Notes: a model not told the origin generated them from the letters alone. DNA of 27,399 nt from Glutinoglossum americanum (GCA_020080175.1 JAGHQL010000252.1:1-27399); one strand, 5' to 3'; counted from the first letter of the stretch, positions 9,986 to 20,725 are shown. Numbers and translations: made by a program.

Positions 9986-12634
9986 ATGCCAGGAATACTC
10001 CGTATCCTGCTGGTGGGCAATGGCGGCAGGGAGCATGCCTTAGCCTGGAAGCTGAATCAATCTGCTCGAGTCGAAGCCATCTTCGTAGTCCCTGGAAATG
10101 GCGGTACTGCTGCTGGTCTGGCTAAAGTTTCGAACATTAAAGGCATCAGGCCTGATGATTTCCCGTCTCTCGTCAAATACGCAATGGAAGCTGAGGTCAA
10201 TCTGGTGGTTCCTGGACCAGAGGCGCCTCTTGTGGATGGAATTGAAAGTTGTTTCCGCGCCGGTATGACTAAATGAACCTAACTCTTGGCTATGCGCTCA
10301 CTAGTTGAGCACGATAGTTGGCATATCTTGTTTTGGACCATCCAAAGCTGCTGCTCGGATGGAAGGCTCGAAGGCGTTTTCCAAAGATTTTATGAAGCGA
10401 CATGGTATTCCCACCGCAGAATACTGTAATTTCGATACTTATGAAGCTGCGAGCAAATACCTCGACTCAATTGAACATGATGTCGTTATCAAAGCGTCTG
10501 GGTTGGCTGCCGGCAAAGGAGTGTTAATTCCGACATCCAAGCGGGAAGCTCACGATGCGCTTAGAGATATCATGCTCAAGAGAGAGTTTGGAGCGGCTGG
10601 TGATGAGGTAGTGATTGAAGAGTTCTTGGTTGGAGATGAGTTAAGCATTTTGGCTTTTAGCGATGGTTACACTATTAAGGCACTCCCACCAGCACAAGAC
10701 CATAAGCGCATATATGATGGAGACCAGGGGCCAAATACCGGTGGCATGGGATGCTATGCCCCTACAGCGATCGCACCCAAATCGATACTGGACCAAATAC
10801 ATAAAACAATTCTGCAACCAACAATTGACGGGATGCGAAAGGAAGGTTAGAAGCTCCACTACCACAAACCTACCTCATACTGACATGTGTGACTAGCATT
10901 TCCGTTTGTTGGAATGCTTTTCACTGGGCTTATGATGACCGAATCTGGGCCGAAAGTACTAGAGTACAACGTTCGCTTTGGGGACCCGGAGACTCAGACT
11001 CTACTACCCTTGCTTAGCTCAGATACTGACTTGGCCGAAGTGATGGTTGCTTGCACTGAACATTGGCTGGATGCGGTCGACATCAGGATTGAGCCCAAGT
11101 TCTCGGCCACCGTTGTTGTTGCCGCCGGTGGCTATCCGGGTCCCTACGCTAAGGACGTTGAAATGAAACTTGACGTTGCTAAAGAAGGTAGACGTGGGAG
11201 GATTGGGTATATCGTGGGCATTTGTAATTCTTGCTTACGTTGTCTTTAGGTATTCAATTTTTCCACGCTGGGACCACCATGGTCAACGGTACTTTAAAAA
11301 CATCTGGTGGACGCGTTATCGCCGCTTCAGCCACAGCGGACACCCTAGAAATAGCCGTGAGTAATGCTTACAAGGGGGTGGATTCCATCCACTTCGAGGG
11401 AATGCACTATAGGAAGGATATTGCGCATCGGTAAATCATACCGCGCAGCTTTAGTATTTTCTCCATAAACATTTTGGAGGCTAATTTGCTGATCTAGAGC
11501 ATTTAAACAAGCACCCCTGCTAGAGGAAGCTTTGACGTATGCTTCAGCAGGCGTCTCGATAGATACTGGAAATTTACTGGTAGAGAGAATAAAGTCGGCC
11601 GTTCGATCAACGAAGAGACCTGGAGCAGATGCAGAAATAGGGGGGTTTGGTGGAACCTTTGATCTTGCAAGTGCAGGTTATACTAAAGTCCCGGCTCTTT
11701 TGGGTGTAATCGATGGCGTTGGGACAAAACTGAAAGTCGCCCAGGCGGTTAGGAAACAGGACACTGTTGGTTAGTAAAATAATCCCCCCCCGAGGTCACA
11801 TCATGCTGACCGGGCTCGCTAGGTATCGATCTAGTGGCCATGAATGTTAATGACCTCGTTGTCCAAGGTGCAGAAGCCCTCTTTTTCCTGGACTGTTACT
11901 CCTGTAGCAAGCTTGAAGTCGATACCGCTGTAGATTTTGTTAAGGGAGTCGCGGAGGGTTGTCGGCAAGCTGGTTGTGCCCTAGTTGGTGGAGAGACCGC
12001 TGAGATGCCTGGCATGTATTCTGGAGGAGAGTACGATGCTGTAGGAGCTGCTGTGGGTGCGGTAGACCGGGAAAGGATTCTGCCTGACACCAAAAATATG
12101 GTGGTAGGGGATGTGTTACTCGGACTGGCTTCAAACGGGGTACATTCAAACGGATTCTCGCTCATACGGAAAATCATCGAGCGCAAGGGTTTATCGTATG
12201 ATACTGCAGCACCTTGGGATGAGACTAAGAGTATCGGCCTCTCTCTCCTAACGCCAACACGAATCTATGTAAGGCCGCTTTTTAACCTGGCACAGAAAAA
12301 TCTCATCAAAGGCATGTCCCATATTACTGGCGGCGGTCTCATAGAGAATATCCCAAGGATGCTACCTAAAGAACTGGCCGCGGAGGTAGACGTGACAACC
12401 TGGGATTTGCAGCCGATTTTCGCTTGGTTAAAGAGAGCAGGCAATGTTAGCTCGTCAGAATTCGCAAGAGCATTCAATACAGGGTTGGGGATGGTTCTGG
12501 TGATATCTGAGGAAAATTTGAACCAAGCTATTTATGATCTTGAGGGAGCGGGGGAAACAGTTTACCGGATTGGAAGACTGGTGAAGAGAGACGGTGAAGG
12601 GTGTATATTAAAAAACATGGAGACATGGGATTAG
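9986..12634 (+). CDS. ade1: Bifunctional phosphoribosylamine-glycine ligase / AIR synthetase (GARS-AIRS)
   Basis: Six exons: 9986-10262, 10318-10845, 10897-11187, 11250-11430, 11498-11769 and 11823-12634; 786 aa. Residues 1 to about 430 are GAR synthetase ([16 protein letters not shown], the ATP-grasp region with [16 protein letters not shown], and [11 protein letters not shown]). From about 435 to the end is AIR synthetase ([54 protein letters not shown]). It catalyses steps 2 and 5 of de novo purine synthesis in the cytosol. The two-domain fusion without a GAR transformylase domain is the fungal form (S. cerevisiae ADE5,7; S. pombe ade1). Start at 9986 is chosen because [14 protein letters not shown] matches the family N-terminus; an upstream in-frame ATG at 9935 would add 17 unlikely residues. 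All five introns (51-67 nt) end in TAG. Confidence 0.97.
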
Positions 12635-12965
12635 TTACTCAGTCTATATGCAAATTTAATAGAAGCATGTGCATACGTAGGTTAGCCGAGATATAAGCTC
12701 AAGATTGACTTGAAAGAGCCGGGAGCAGAAAGCCAGAATAATTCGAAACAGCAAGAATGATTATCTCGTTAAAATATTGTGAATGCTACCACGTAATATC
12801 TGTCATAGCTGCCCCAAGTTTAACATTTCATCTGTGCAGAGTGCATACAAACGAGTATCACGTGATACTTGAAATGCTCAGAGGGAGAAAAAAGATTTCG
12901 CATCCACCGTTTAGCTCACCTCGAAACAATTCCCTTATTGAACCTCATCTTGTCTTTCTCCCCAA
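12635..12965. promoter_or_regulatory. Intergenic region: ade1 3' end and tim8 promoter
   Basis: 331 bp with no gene. It contains the ade1 3' UTR and the tim8 promoter. The clearest signal is a 16-bp perfect palindrome at 12854-12869 centred on CACGTG, about 97 bp before the tim8 start codon. Confidence 0.5.
12854..12869. promoter_or_regulatory. 16-bp perfect palindrome with TCACGTGA core (bHLH/Cbf1-type site)
   Basis: AGTATCACGTGATACT reads the same on both strands. The core TCACGTGA is the E-box form bound by Cbf1-type bHLH factors in yeasts. It lies just upstream of tim8. The same CACGTGAT octamer occurs in two other promoter gaps of this window. Confidence 0.55.
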
Positions 12966-13344
12966 ATGGATTCATCACCACCGCTAGGCCAGAATGTGGA
13001 TCTGTCGAAGCTGACAGACAAGGACAAGCAAGAGCTACAGCAATTCCTCCTCAATGAATCGCAGAAGGCTAGGATTCAACAATGTTCGTTCCCGGCCACC
13101 CGTTGTGACACTGTGCAATTTAAAATTTGGTGGTTCCTTGGGGAATAGGACTGACTGTATCTTGATGACAGCCGTGCACAACTTGACGGACATCTGTTGG
13201 AAAAAATGCGTGACGGGTCGGATAAGTTCTGGTAGGGTGGAAGGGAAAGAGGAGAGCTGTTTGCAGAATTGTGTGGATCGGTTTATGGACGCGAATCTCA
13301 CGGTTTTGAAACACTTGGAACAGATGAGGACGACATCGTTTTAG
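12966..13344 (+). CDS. tim8: Mitochondrial intermembrane space chaperone Tim8
   Basis: Two exons, 12966-13083 and 13172-13344, separated by an 88-nt intron; 96 aa, normal for small Tims. The twin CX3C motif is complete: CWKKC at residues 48-52 and CLQNC at 69-73, with 16 residues between them, followed by the family helix VDRFMDANLTVLKHLEQM. The preceding HNLTDICWKKC pattern places it with Tim8 rather than Tim9, 10 or 13. With Tim13, Tim8 escorts hydrophobic precursors such as Tim23 across the intermembrane space. It is imported by the Mia40 disulfide relay, so no cleavable presequence is expected and none is seen. Confidence 0.95.
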
Positions 13345-13750
13345 GGGGGTTGGGCCACGGTGAAGTGCAATATACTTGGAAATGGTGGCATGGGGCATTG
13401 TTTCTATCTTTGGGCTAGAGGCTGCTACTGGTGGACTGGGTAGAGTGTATATTAGGATCGGCCGGCATAGCCATTCACGCCGCTGTATAGTTGTCGCTAT
13501 ACCACTCAATAATAACACTATTCGCGTCCCCTAGAGATAAGCTAGAAGCGCTGCAGGTTGGTGTGGGTATTCGGGATATCCCCTTTGACACAGATTCCCA
13601 ATATCGTAAGCGTTAATGGAATTTCCAGTTACTGTAGAAACCCGATTTACAGTGTAAACGACTCCGAATGGAAACAGATGCAATTTCCTCGGCTAGATTA
13701 GCCACCAACCTGTGAGCTCTCTCAACCCGAAGTAGCCCGTGCCAATTGCC
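13345..13750. other. Convergent intergenic region between tim8 and uL23
   Basis: 406 bp between two converging genes, expected to hold both 3' UTRs and terminators. No exon-like frame is recognised on either strand. Confidence 0.5.
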
Positions 13751-14570
13751 TCATACGATTGCCAGCTTCGTTGCTGCAATATCCAGGGCGTCCACGTCAG
13801 CCGTTAATCGTGCAAATGCCTTCTTCGTTCCATCAGGCCTAAAGGCGTGAATAGTTAGCTGCTCGCCCGGCTTGAAATATTATATATCCTAGTGGCTGTA
13901 ACAAAGAGCACCTACCGGATCAAAGTATTGACTTTTATGCAGTCAACATCATACAGCTTTTTGATGGCTTCCTTGATCTGTCTCTTGTTCGCCTTGATGT
14001 CCACAATGAAGACTAGTGTGTTGTTCTCCTCAATCTTCTTCATTGCACTCTCTGTGTTCAACGGATGTACAATGACTTTATGCTGGTCGAGGCGGGGCTC
14101 ATGAGGAATAGACTTGCGGGGGTATCTTGGAGTACGTGAGAGTCGGAGAGTTTTCGGCTGGTGAAAGGTCGTTGAAAGACGGACTTTTCGAACTTTGTGG
14201 GGATGGGCCTACCCGCAGCGGCTCCGTTAGATACTGATTCTTGTAGTGGTAAGAGTAGGATTGCTTACGCCTTTTAGAGCCGCCTTTGCAGCATCTTTGG
14301 CTTTTGCCCCGGTTTTGGTTGGCTTGGGGGCTGCTGGATATCTTTGTTAGCTTCAAATTCACGGATGATCTTGCCGACTACTCTATTTGATATGGATGGC
14401 CCCTCTTCCACGAAAGCCCACTCTCGGGAACGTCATCAGGTCGTCGAAGGGGTAACCGGGAGTATTTGTTAAATCCCGATACATATCCCACAATTCCCAC
14501 TTATGACGATATCGATAAACCCAACGGAGAAAGGGTAAATACCTTTCTTGGTGTCCGGTTTTGGCGCCAT
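13751..14570 (-). CDS. rpl25: 60S ribosomal protein uL23 (L23a/L25)
   Basis: Four exons: 14570-14543, 14333-14269, 14208-13916 and 13838-13751; 157 aa. It begins [20 protein letters not shown], a basic N-terminal extension typical of the eukaryotic protein. The conserved core follows: [58 protein letters not shown] and [20 protein letters not shown]. uL23 binds 25S rRNA domain III beside the polypeptide exit tunnel and is a docking site for SRP and nascent-chain factors. Intron 1 is long for this window (209 nt); the others are 60 and 77 nt. Early long introns are common in ribosomal protein genes. The gene is divergent from bmt2 across 191 bp carrying a CACGTGAT element. Confidence 0.96.
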
Positions 14571-14761
14571 TGCTGAAGTTAGCTGCGATTGTCGTTAACA
14601 GGCGCTCGGTATTGACGGTTGGAACTTTCATCCTCGCTTGGTCGTGACTACCTTTGGATCGGGAGGGTTTCTGCTCAGCACAGCCCTAGGCGAGAAATCA
14701 TGCACGTGATATCAAACTCAACTTGAACCTCTTTTCAACTGCAGGGACGATAGGATTAATA
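14571..14761. promoter_or_regulatory. Divergent promoter of uL23 and bmt2 with CACGTGAT element
   Basis: 191 bp between the start codons of two ribosome-related genes. CACGTGAT at 14703-14710 lies 54 bp before the bmt2 start and about 130 bp before the uL23 start. Shared control is plausible but inferred. Confidence 0.45.
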
Positions 14762-15673
14762 ATGACTGTGAAGAAGAAAAAAAAACATAATGGCCCTAAA
14801 TCAGCTCTTCTATCCCACCATAAACTATCTCCAAAATTAACCTCGTTGTCCTCTAAAGCCTCTCGAACGCTCATTCGCAGTCACCACCAATTACGGAAAC
14901 GTCACGCTCAAGCTATTGCTGGTGGGGATACAGCGACCGCAGAGACGCTCCTAGCGCAGATAGAGGATCAAGGCGGGCTCAAATTGTATCAGTTGGCCAG
15001 TATCAATGGCCAGTCAAACGAGCGGGGTGGAGACTCGTCAAAAGTTCTCGTGGAATGGCTCCATGAGGGTCTTGCATCTTCGGACAAGATTAATACCAAG
15101 GGACAGTCGCTAGATCAGCCCTTACTACGGATGCTAGAGGTTGGCGCACTATCAGCCACCAATGCGTGCTCACGCTCCCGCTTATTCAGTGTCACCCGCA
15201 TCGATCTTAACTCGCAAGATGACGAACGGATCTTACAGCAGGACTTCATGCAGCGCCCATTGCCCCTCTCTGACGAGGAGAGATTTGACATCATATCTCT
15301 CTCCCTTGTATTAAACTTTCTCCCAGACAATGAGGCTCGGGGTGATATGTTACGGCGGACAGTCCCGTTCCTCCGTGCGCTACCGGACTCACTACAGGAT
15401 AGGGGATCGCATACGGAATATTTCCCGTCGCTGTTCCTTGTTCTTCCTGCACCATGCGTCACGAATTCACGATATCTAGACGAGGACAGACTAAAGGCAA
15501 TCATGGAGTCACTTGGTTATTCGATGGCTAGAAGAAAGATATCCTCGAAACTGGCATATTATCTCTGGACCCATGTCGGGCCTCGGGAGGAGCCTTGCAT
15601 TAAGCATGCTTATAAGAAAGTCGAAGTCAACCCGGGGAAGAAGCGCAATAATTTCGCCATAACTCTTGACTGA
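14762..15673 (+). CDS. bmt2: 25S rRNA adenine-N1 methyltransferase Bmt2
   Basis: Single exon, 303 aa. Bmt2 in yeast is the SAM-dependent nucleolar enzyme that makes m1A2142 in 25S rRNA. Visible marks: a lysine-rich N-terminus (MTVKKKKKHN, a likely nucleolar signal); SAM-binding motif I LEVGALSATN at 125-134; motif II RIDLNSQ at 146-152; an acidic/aromatic DF at 161-162; and motif IV FDIISLSLVLNFLPD at 175-189. A later segment reads FLVLPAPCVTNSRYL, and the tail is basic (GKKRNNFAI). The start at 14762 is preferred over an in-frame ATG at 14723 because the lysine run directly follows it, as in homologues. The gene is divergent from uL23, another 60S-related gene. Confidence 0.93.
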   Translation: MTVKKKKKHNGPKSALLSHHKLSPKLTSLSSKASRTLIRSHHQLRKRHAQAIAGGDTATAETLLAQIEDQGGLKLYQLASINGQSNERGGDSSKVLVEWLHEGLASSDKINTKGQSLDQPLLRMLEVGALSATNACSRSRLFSVTRIDLNSQDDERILQQDFMQRPLPLSDEERFDIISLSLVLNFLPDNEARGDMLRRTVPFLRALPDSLQDRGSHTEYFPSLFLVLPAPCVTNSRYLDEDRLKAIMESLGYSMARRKISSKLAYYLWTHVGPREEPCIKHAYKKVEVNPGKKRNNFAITLD

Positions 15674-16079
15674 GGTCGTTCTCGAGCAGCTGACCTGGTG
15701 CTTCGTATACCGAAGCGATTTGCATGGGATTCCCTGCACTGAAAGCTTGTGTGGGTATTTCTACTGCTCCTGCCCGATGTTCGACACGATACACTCGCAG
15801 TTGTGTTCCACACGTCTTGGGGCGGATTCAGAGCTAGGCTGTATGTTTCGATACTGCGACATCGCATGCACGGGATGGTAACATCTAGTAGGTGGGCCGT
15901 ATATGCTTTGCTATATACATGGAAGCTGCTTCCAGAATAATAGACATCGAGAAAGAGGAGGATAAGCACATATCTGCAATGATTAGACGGTGAATCCCTA
16001 GCGACCTAGGAATTTTAAATGCATAACTAGGAAGACGAAACAAAGAAACCGCCAAACATGAGGAGTAGCTCTTTGCATT
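15674..16079. other. Convergent intergenic region between bmt2 and avt1
   Basis: 406 bp of presumed 3' UTRs and terminators of two converging genes. Open frames are present on both strands but overlap one another and match nothing I recognise. Confidence 0.45.
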
Positions 16080-18362
16080 TTATGCAGCACCAATGCTCTC
16101 CTTGGGTAAAAAGGCCCAGATAGTTCCTACCAGTGCCAAGACCGAGCAGGTCACGATTAAGACATAATCCAAGATGCGCTCTTTGGGGGGGACATCTTCG
16201 CCGAAGATCTTAAGATAGAAACATAGGGGTAGGATGACACAGATGGTAAAGCACAACGTCGAGCCAAGAAAAGCCATGATCCGATCAAAGGAAGGGACAA
16301 TGATGGCGATAAGCACAAAAAGAATGTTGATGAAGGTCCGTATGGAGAATTTTAGTATGCCGCGTGTCAGCCCAGACATACCAACAAAATTCTGGCTATC
16401 GGGTATAACGCGAGGGTCAAGGCCCGAAAGGATTTCAACGGTGCTGATAATTGGCCGGGCACTGATTGCAGTCGTTTGTTAGAAACTTAATTAGACAGAG
16501 GCGATTTGGTGACTTGCTTTAGTGGAATTTTAGTCAGTGGAATAATGGCGATGAAGCCTACTACACAAAGAGATAGCGCCTTTGGATAGGCCGTTGTCGC
16601 GATGATATTAGATGTAATTTCGTCTCTCACGTCCTCCCCAAACATCAGGAGACCAGAAACGGCCATGCTCAAATCTAGGAGATACTGCAATCACCAATTA
16701 ATCGGGCTAGCTCGTGGAGAAACCCAGGAGTTTCTGTTGCTCACCGTAAACACGTAGGTTATTTTGAGGCTCTTGTAGTACATTTTTGGATGTCTCATGT
16801 CTCGATATATGTTTGGAAAGACACTGTGGCCACCCCAAGGAGCTTTTGAGCTACCATTAGCACTTATAAATAAACTAAAAAAAAAGGGCACTTACACATC
16901 AGTAGTCCAAAGCTAAGTGGCAGCGTTGTCCAGTGCTCTGGAAACATGTATGTGGGCATCACTTCGCGTAAGGAGCCTGGCGCATGAGGTTTGATCAAGC
17001 CGTCAACGAAGGTGATAGAAACAACTACAGGAGGATCAACTATCAGCTTCTCTTCAATATTCCCTACATTCTTGGCCACTTACTTCCTAAACAACAAACA
17101 ATCCCTAGGATACTGGTGAAGCTTAGGACCCTTAGTGGTACGATGCTCAGCGGCGTCAATAGAACCCCACAGATAATCTTCCACTGCGTCAGCCCAACCC
17201 CGGGGATCAAGGCATCCCAGCTATCGGCGAAAAGTACTAGTAGTGCCACATTCGCTGCAACAAGCTCGAGCGCAAAAAGTATACTCGTAACTATGCGAGC
17301 CCTATGCCCAAAAGAGATATACGCTAGGTCGGCGAACGTGACGAGTGTCCCATCCACGTCCATGCATTTCGCCAGTATCTTAGCGGTGTAATTTGTGACG
17401 AGAGTGGAGAACAATAGGAACCCCATTCCGATTACCCAACCGGCGTATTTGATAGCTATAGGCAAGCTCAACATCCCAACACCAACAAGCACATTGACAG
17501 AATTAAAGATCGTCTGGGGTAATGTGGATTGTCCCACGACAACATTCACAATCTTGCCATCCTCGCACTCCACTCTTTTCACGAGAAGGGGTTCCCTCTC
17601 TTTGTCGAGCTCCTGTACCCCTGTTAACTGCTGCTCTCGCCATAGACGTCCTGCGTGTCTCATCGAAGGCTCGCCCAACCGAGAACCTAATGTGCCATAG
17701 CTGGAACCGTAGCTGCCCGCAAACGGCGAAGCAAGGAGTGGCTCGATAGATAAGATATCGTCTTCCCGCCGACCAATCGGTCTCCGCTTCACTCGGTGCT
17801 CCTCTACAGCCGGACCATCATAGCCGTGTTCCTCAATATCACCTCCTTCATCGCCGAACAGATCGTCCTCAAGGGCCTGCTGCTCTAATGCCTGACGTAG
17901 GAGGGACTTTCGTTGAAAGTGGCGCTCTTCATCGGCACGGGGGATATCGTCATCGCTCTCTCCGCCAGCATCATCTGTTGAGGAATACACAAAAGAAGGA
18001 CGGCGAGGAGTGACCTCCCAAAAGCCAGCGGCTCGTTGCCATGAGCGAGCAAAATTGTCAATACTGTTTAAACCGCCGGTCTGTCGGAGTGACATTGATG
18101 ACCTGAGAAAGTAGACAACAATTGTTAGCACGAAGTACGGGTACTACTCAAGGCCCACCAAGACACATATCTCAACTCCTGACGATAGCTATCTTTATGG
18201 CACCTACCTTCTTCTCATGGAAGATACCTCCGGTTCGCCATCATTTGCTCGCGGTATGGCTAGTCCACCCGGTGTGCTCGATGGGGAGCCCCCGAAACTG
18301 AAACCGGGATATGTTAGGCGTAGGGATGGAGACTTATCATGTTGTTTCGGACTCGCTGCCAT
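16080..18362 (-). CDS. avt1: Vacuolar amino acid transporter, Avt1-like (AAAP/SLC32-36 family)
   Basis: Six exons: 18362-18208, 18102-17084, 17024-16896, 16842-16745, 16684-16518 and 16461-16080; 649 aa. Residues 1 to about 240 form a charged cytosolic tail with an acidic dileucine EREPLL (219-224), the kind of signal AP-3 uses for vacuolar sorting. The membrane domain starts at about 243 with STLPQTIFNSVNVLVGVGML and SLPIAIKYAGW, the family hallmark. Later come PWGGHSVFPNIYRDMRHP and a C-terminal set of helices ending LPKESIGAA. Avt1 in yeast imports neutral amino acids and histidine into the vacuole by proton antiport; substrate here is inferred. Intron 5 (16462-16517) is a GC-AG intron with donor GCAAGT, and intron 3 ends in AAG. 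Both choices are forced by frame and by family residues (LNARPIISTVE). Confidence 0.93.
16462..16517 (-). other. GC-AG intron in avt1
   Basis: The donor is AAA|GCAAGT and the acceptor ATCAG, 56 nt, with a CTAAC branch site 14-18 nt before the acceptor. Splicing here restores IPLNARPIISTVE. The only nearby GT donors give a stop or break the conserved frame. Confidence 0.85.
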
Positions 18363-19987
18363 TTCCTAGACGAGTAGTGATTCAAGGCTACACGGGTCGT
18401 AACGACGGGTAGGGTATATTGTATTCCGCGGATAATAGGGCTTGGACACCATTCAAATTAATGGCGACAGCAAAGAGAGCCGTCGAAGAAAGGGTTTACC
18501 TAGAGGCAAAGAGGCGGGATGATCATTCCCAAAATACAGAACAAGCGAATGTCGAATTAACACTGGAAACGCAATGCATGGAGAGAGGGGAAGTTCAGGC
18601 TACGGGAGACGGGATCTGCAGTTATCTCTCGAGCCGGAAGAACCCAGAGCAACGACGTGACATCCCGCAGTGCCCCAGGTAGAGTAATCTCGGCTGAAAC
18701 TTTGATAGCGGGCAAGTGGGCAGTTGGGAATATGTATCTAGCATGTCTAGCATGTCTAGCGTGTCTAGCGTGTCTAGCTGGTCCAGCACCCGTCGTATAC
18801 ATACACATACATGGTACGTACATTCATGTATCGAGTGCGGAGAAAAGAGGGAGAGGGGGGAGTGGAAAAATAAAATAAAATCCTTCTGCCTATCAGCTGA
18901 GTGATTTGTTAAGTCATCGCATGAAAACGATCTCCGTGATCTGGTGGGGTTGGGGGTGGCGCCGACTTCGGTGCCGGGATTGGCACGACGGACGGGAAAC
19001 AAGAAACCTCCACCCTCCACCGCCTTCGCTTTCGCCTTCGCCTCTGGTTTCTTTTTTGCCAGGCGAGGGCGACAGCTTCACCCGATTGGACCGGAACAAA
19101 TTGACTGGCCTTTTCCATGTGTCGCGTGTCTCTGGCAACGCAGCAAAAGGGCCTGTCGGATCCAGCATGACCCTACACGGGGACCAGCCCGAACCTGGAA
19201 CGAGCTCCCTGGATCTCAATGTGTACAGTACAAGCACGTGCATATCAGAGTTTCGCTGGCGATCTTCTCTTTGGATCTCTTTTAGTTGTTTTGTTGGCTT
19301 TTGTAAATGGGGAATAAAAATATAAGGGAAATATAAGGGTACATGCAGCATCATCTAAGGCTCACGAAAGAGGGTTTGGTGCTTCCATCCGCATCCCGAT
19401 TGGCAATTAGGCATGGATTTATTTGCTATGTAGGGTGCCTCGTTGGGTGGCGTCTCGGCGGTCGTTTCGACAAGTAGAAAGGGGCGCTTTCTAGCCCGAC
19501 TCAGCCACTAATGAGCCGCGCAATGTCTCACTCTTGCTGATGTTATTATCATATAGAGTGCGCGGCTCTTTGCGACCAATTGCCAAGGAGGATTACTTGT
19601 ATAATATAATATATGGTTTATCCAAAGATAGATGCGGTATATCCTCGGCACCAGCCCTGCGTAGCGCGACGGAGGATATCTTGAATAAAAAAAAAGAATT
19701 GGTGCATGCTCCATGTGGCTGAGAATAGGTTTAGGGAGAGGCTGGTGGGTCCTTCCCGCCTTATATCCGCGGGATGCCTAGACGCTGTTGCGGCCGTCCC
19801 CATGCTGAGGGATGGAAGTTGGTACTACAGAAAGGCCCTTCGATTTTTGGAGTCTGGTGCCATCTGGGCAACTAAGCCTTCCTTGGTGTTGCTGGTGTTA
19901 CAGCGGGCAGTTGGTCCTAGGTGCAATTCTATACCGTCATCCACAGTTTTGGCCGTCAAGGTCTGAACATTTAACGTCTGCGCGTTA
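18363..19987. other. 1.6 kb gene-poor gap
   Basis: This is the longest gap in the window. It must carry the avt1 promoter and 5' UTR at its left end and the 3' end of the unknown gene at 19988 at its right end. Overlapping open frames on both strands (for example 18914-19354 minus, 18906-19325 plus) are low-complexity (S/R/P-rich) and match nothing I recognise. Features seen: a 9-bp minisatellite (18737-18790), a G-rich tract (about 18942-18960), a CTTCGC/TTTCGC hexamer run (about 19022-19043), and a duplicated ATATAAGGG (about 19320-19339). Confidence 0.5.
18737..18790 (+). repeat. 9-bp minisatellite, about 6 units
   Basis: Units in order: TCTAGCATG, TCTAGCATG, TCTAGCGTG, TCTAGCGTG, TCTAGCTGG, TCCAGCACC. 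The first two pairs are exact and the last two units are diverged. It lies in noncoding DNA upstream of avt1. Because the unit is 9 bp, it makes spurious serine-rich open frames. Confidence 0.85.
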
Positions 19988-20725
19988 CTATTTGTCGCCC
20001 GCCGCTCTGTTGCCCTTCTCCATTTGCTCCGCATCCGCATTGGCATTTTGTTGGTAGTTGGGGGAGCCTCTGGTCAAAACTCCTGGCCTTTCTCTTGCCT
20101 TCTCACTTGCGGGCTTCTCTCTGTCTTGGGTATGTTCCTCCTGTTTCCGCTTTTCCCATGGTTGCACCGCCTTGAGGTAGATTCTTTGAAAACGCTCCGC
20201 GATTGCACTCTGACCGCCCTGGTAATCTTCCCATGGTTTTAGCCATGAGTCGTATAGTGCATCGAACTGTTGCGCGCCTTTCGCCAAAGCTGTCTGATTC
20301 CTATCCATTTGAAGCTTGTTGGGGGATGTCGCGTCGAAGAACTCTGCTCCTGACTATCAATTAGCACCGAGCCGTACCAAACTATGATAACATAGTAGAT
20401 TACCAGAAGGTTCGAGAGCTAGTTTTAAAATTGAGCGACGATGTACTTCATAGGAAGTCCTCAGGAGTGTCTTATGCCGTTGCCCTCATAGATGATTGCT
20501 TGGCAAAATGCCAAGCCTCCTAATCAGGAACGTCAACAACAACATCTCGCAACAAGATAGTGAGCGCGATATACCGGGTACCCTACAATTTTAACCCTTC
20601 AAAACCTAAATACCTACCGATTTTAGCGTCGTAATACCTTGCATCTGCACCTACGTATACTTGCGCGACGGCGACGGACTAGGCACCGCAATTCTTGGTC
20701 GCGCTCCCGAACTATCGGCTTTCAT
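19988..20725 (-). CDS. Unrecognised 162-aa protein head-to-head with CENP-A
   Basis: Tentative three-exon model: 20725-20655, 20459-20404 and 20349-19988. The reading frame joins as SPSPSRKYTTSYEVHRRSIL, then KLALEPSGAEFFDATSPNKL, then ALAKGAQQFDALYDSWLKPW, followed by AERFQRIYLKAVQPWEKRKQ. The C-terminal 60 residues are polar and probably disordered. The helical core with two PWE motifs (WLKPWEDYQGG and VQPWEKRK) looks like a real folded protein rather than chance frame. I do not recognise the family and give no function. No signal peptide or membrane segment is seen. Intron 2 (20350-20403) is a solid GTAATC...TCAG. Intron 1 (20460-20654, 195 nt) has a strong GTAGGT donor but a GAG acceptor, so exon 1 is the weakest part. 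The start codon lies 18 bp from that of CENP-A. Confidence 0.6.

Noticed and set aside
14334-14542. C/D-box snoRNA in uL23 intron 1
   Set aside because: Only a C-box-like TGATGA is present. There is no D box (CTGA) downstream at a proper spacing and no terminal stem.
15115-15504. 129-codon minus-strand frame inside bmt2
   Set aside because: It is antisense to a well-supported coding exon and is a shadow of its codon bias.
16518-16690. Use of GTCACC as the avt1 intron 5 donor
   Set aside because: It breaks the conserved frame LNARPIISTVE. The GCAAGT donor four bases earlier restores it and matches the GC-donor consensus.
18942-18960. Strong G-quadruplex
   Set aside because: The G-runs are uneven (2, 4, 5, 2), allowing only a weak two-tier structure, so it is noted only as part of the gap.
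18906-19354. Overlapping open frames of 113-146 codons on both strands
   Set aside because: They are low-complexity, mutually overlapping and lack recognisable motifs or splice context. They arise from GC-rich repeat-like DNA.
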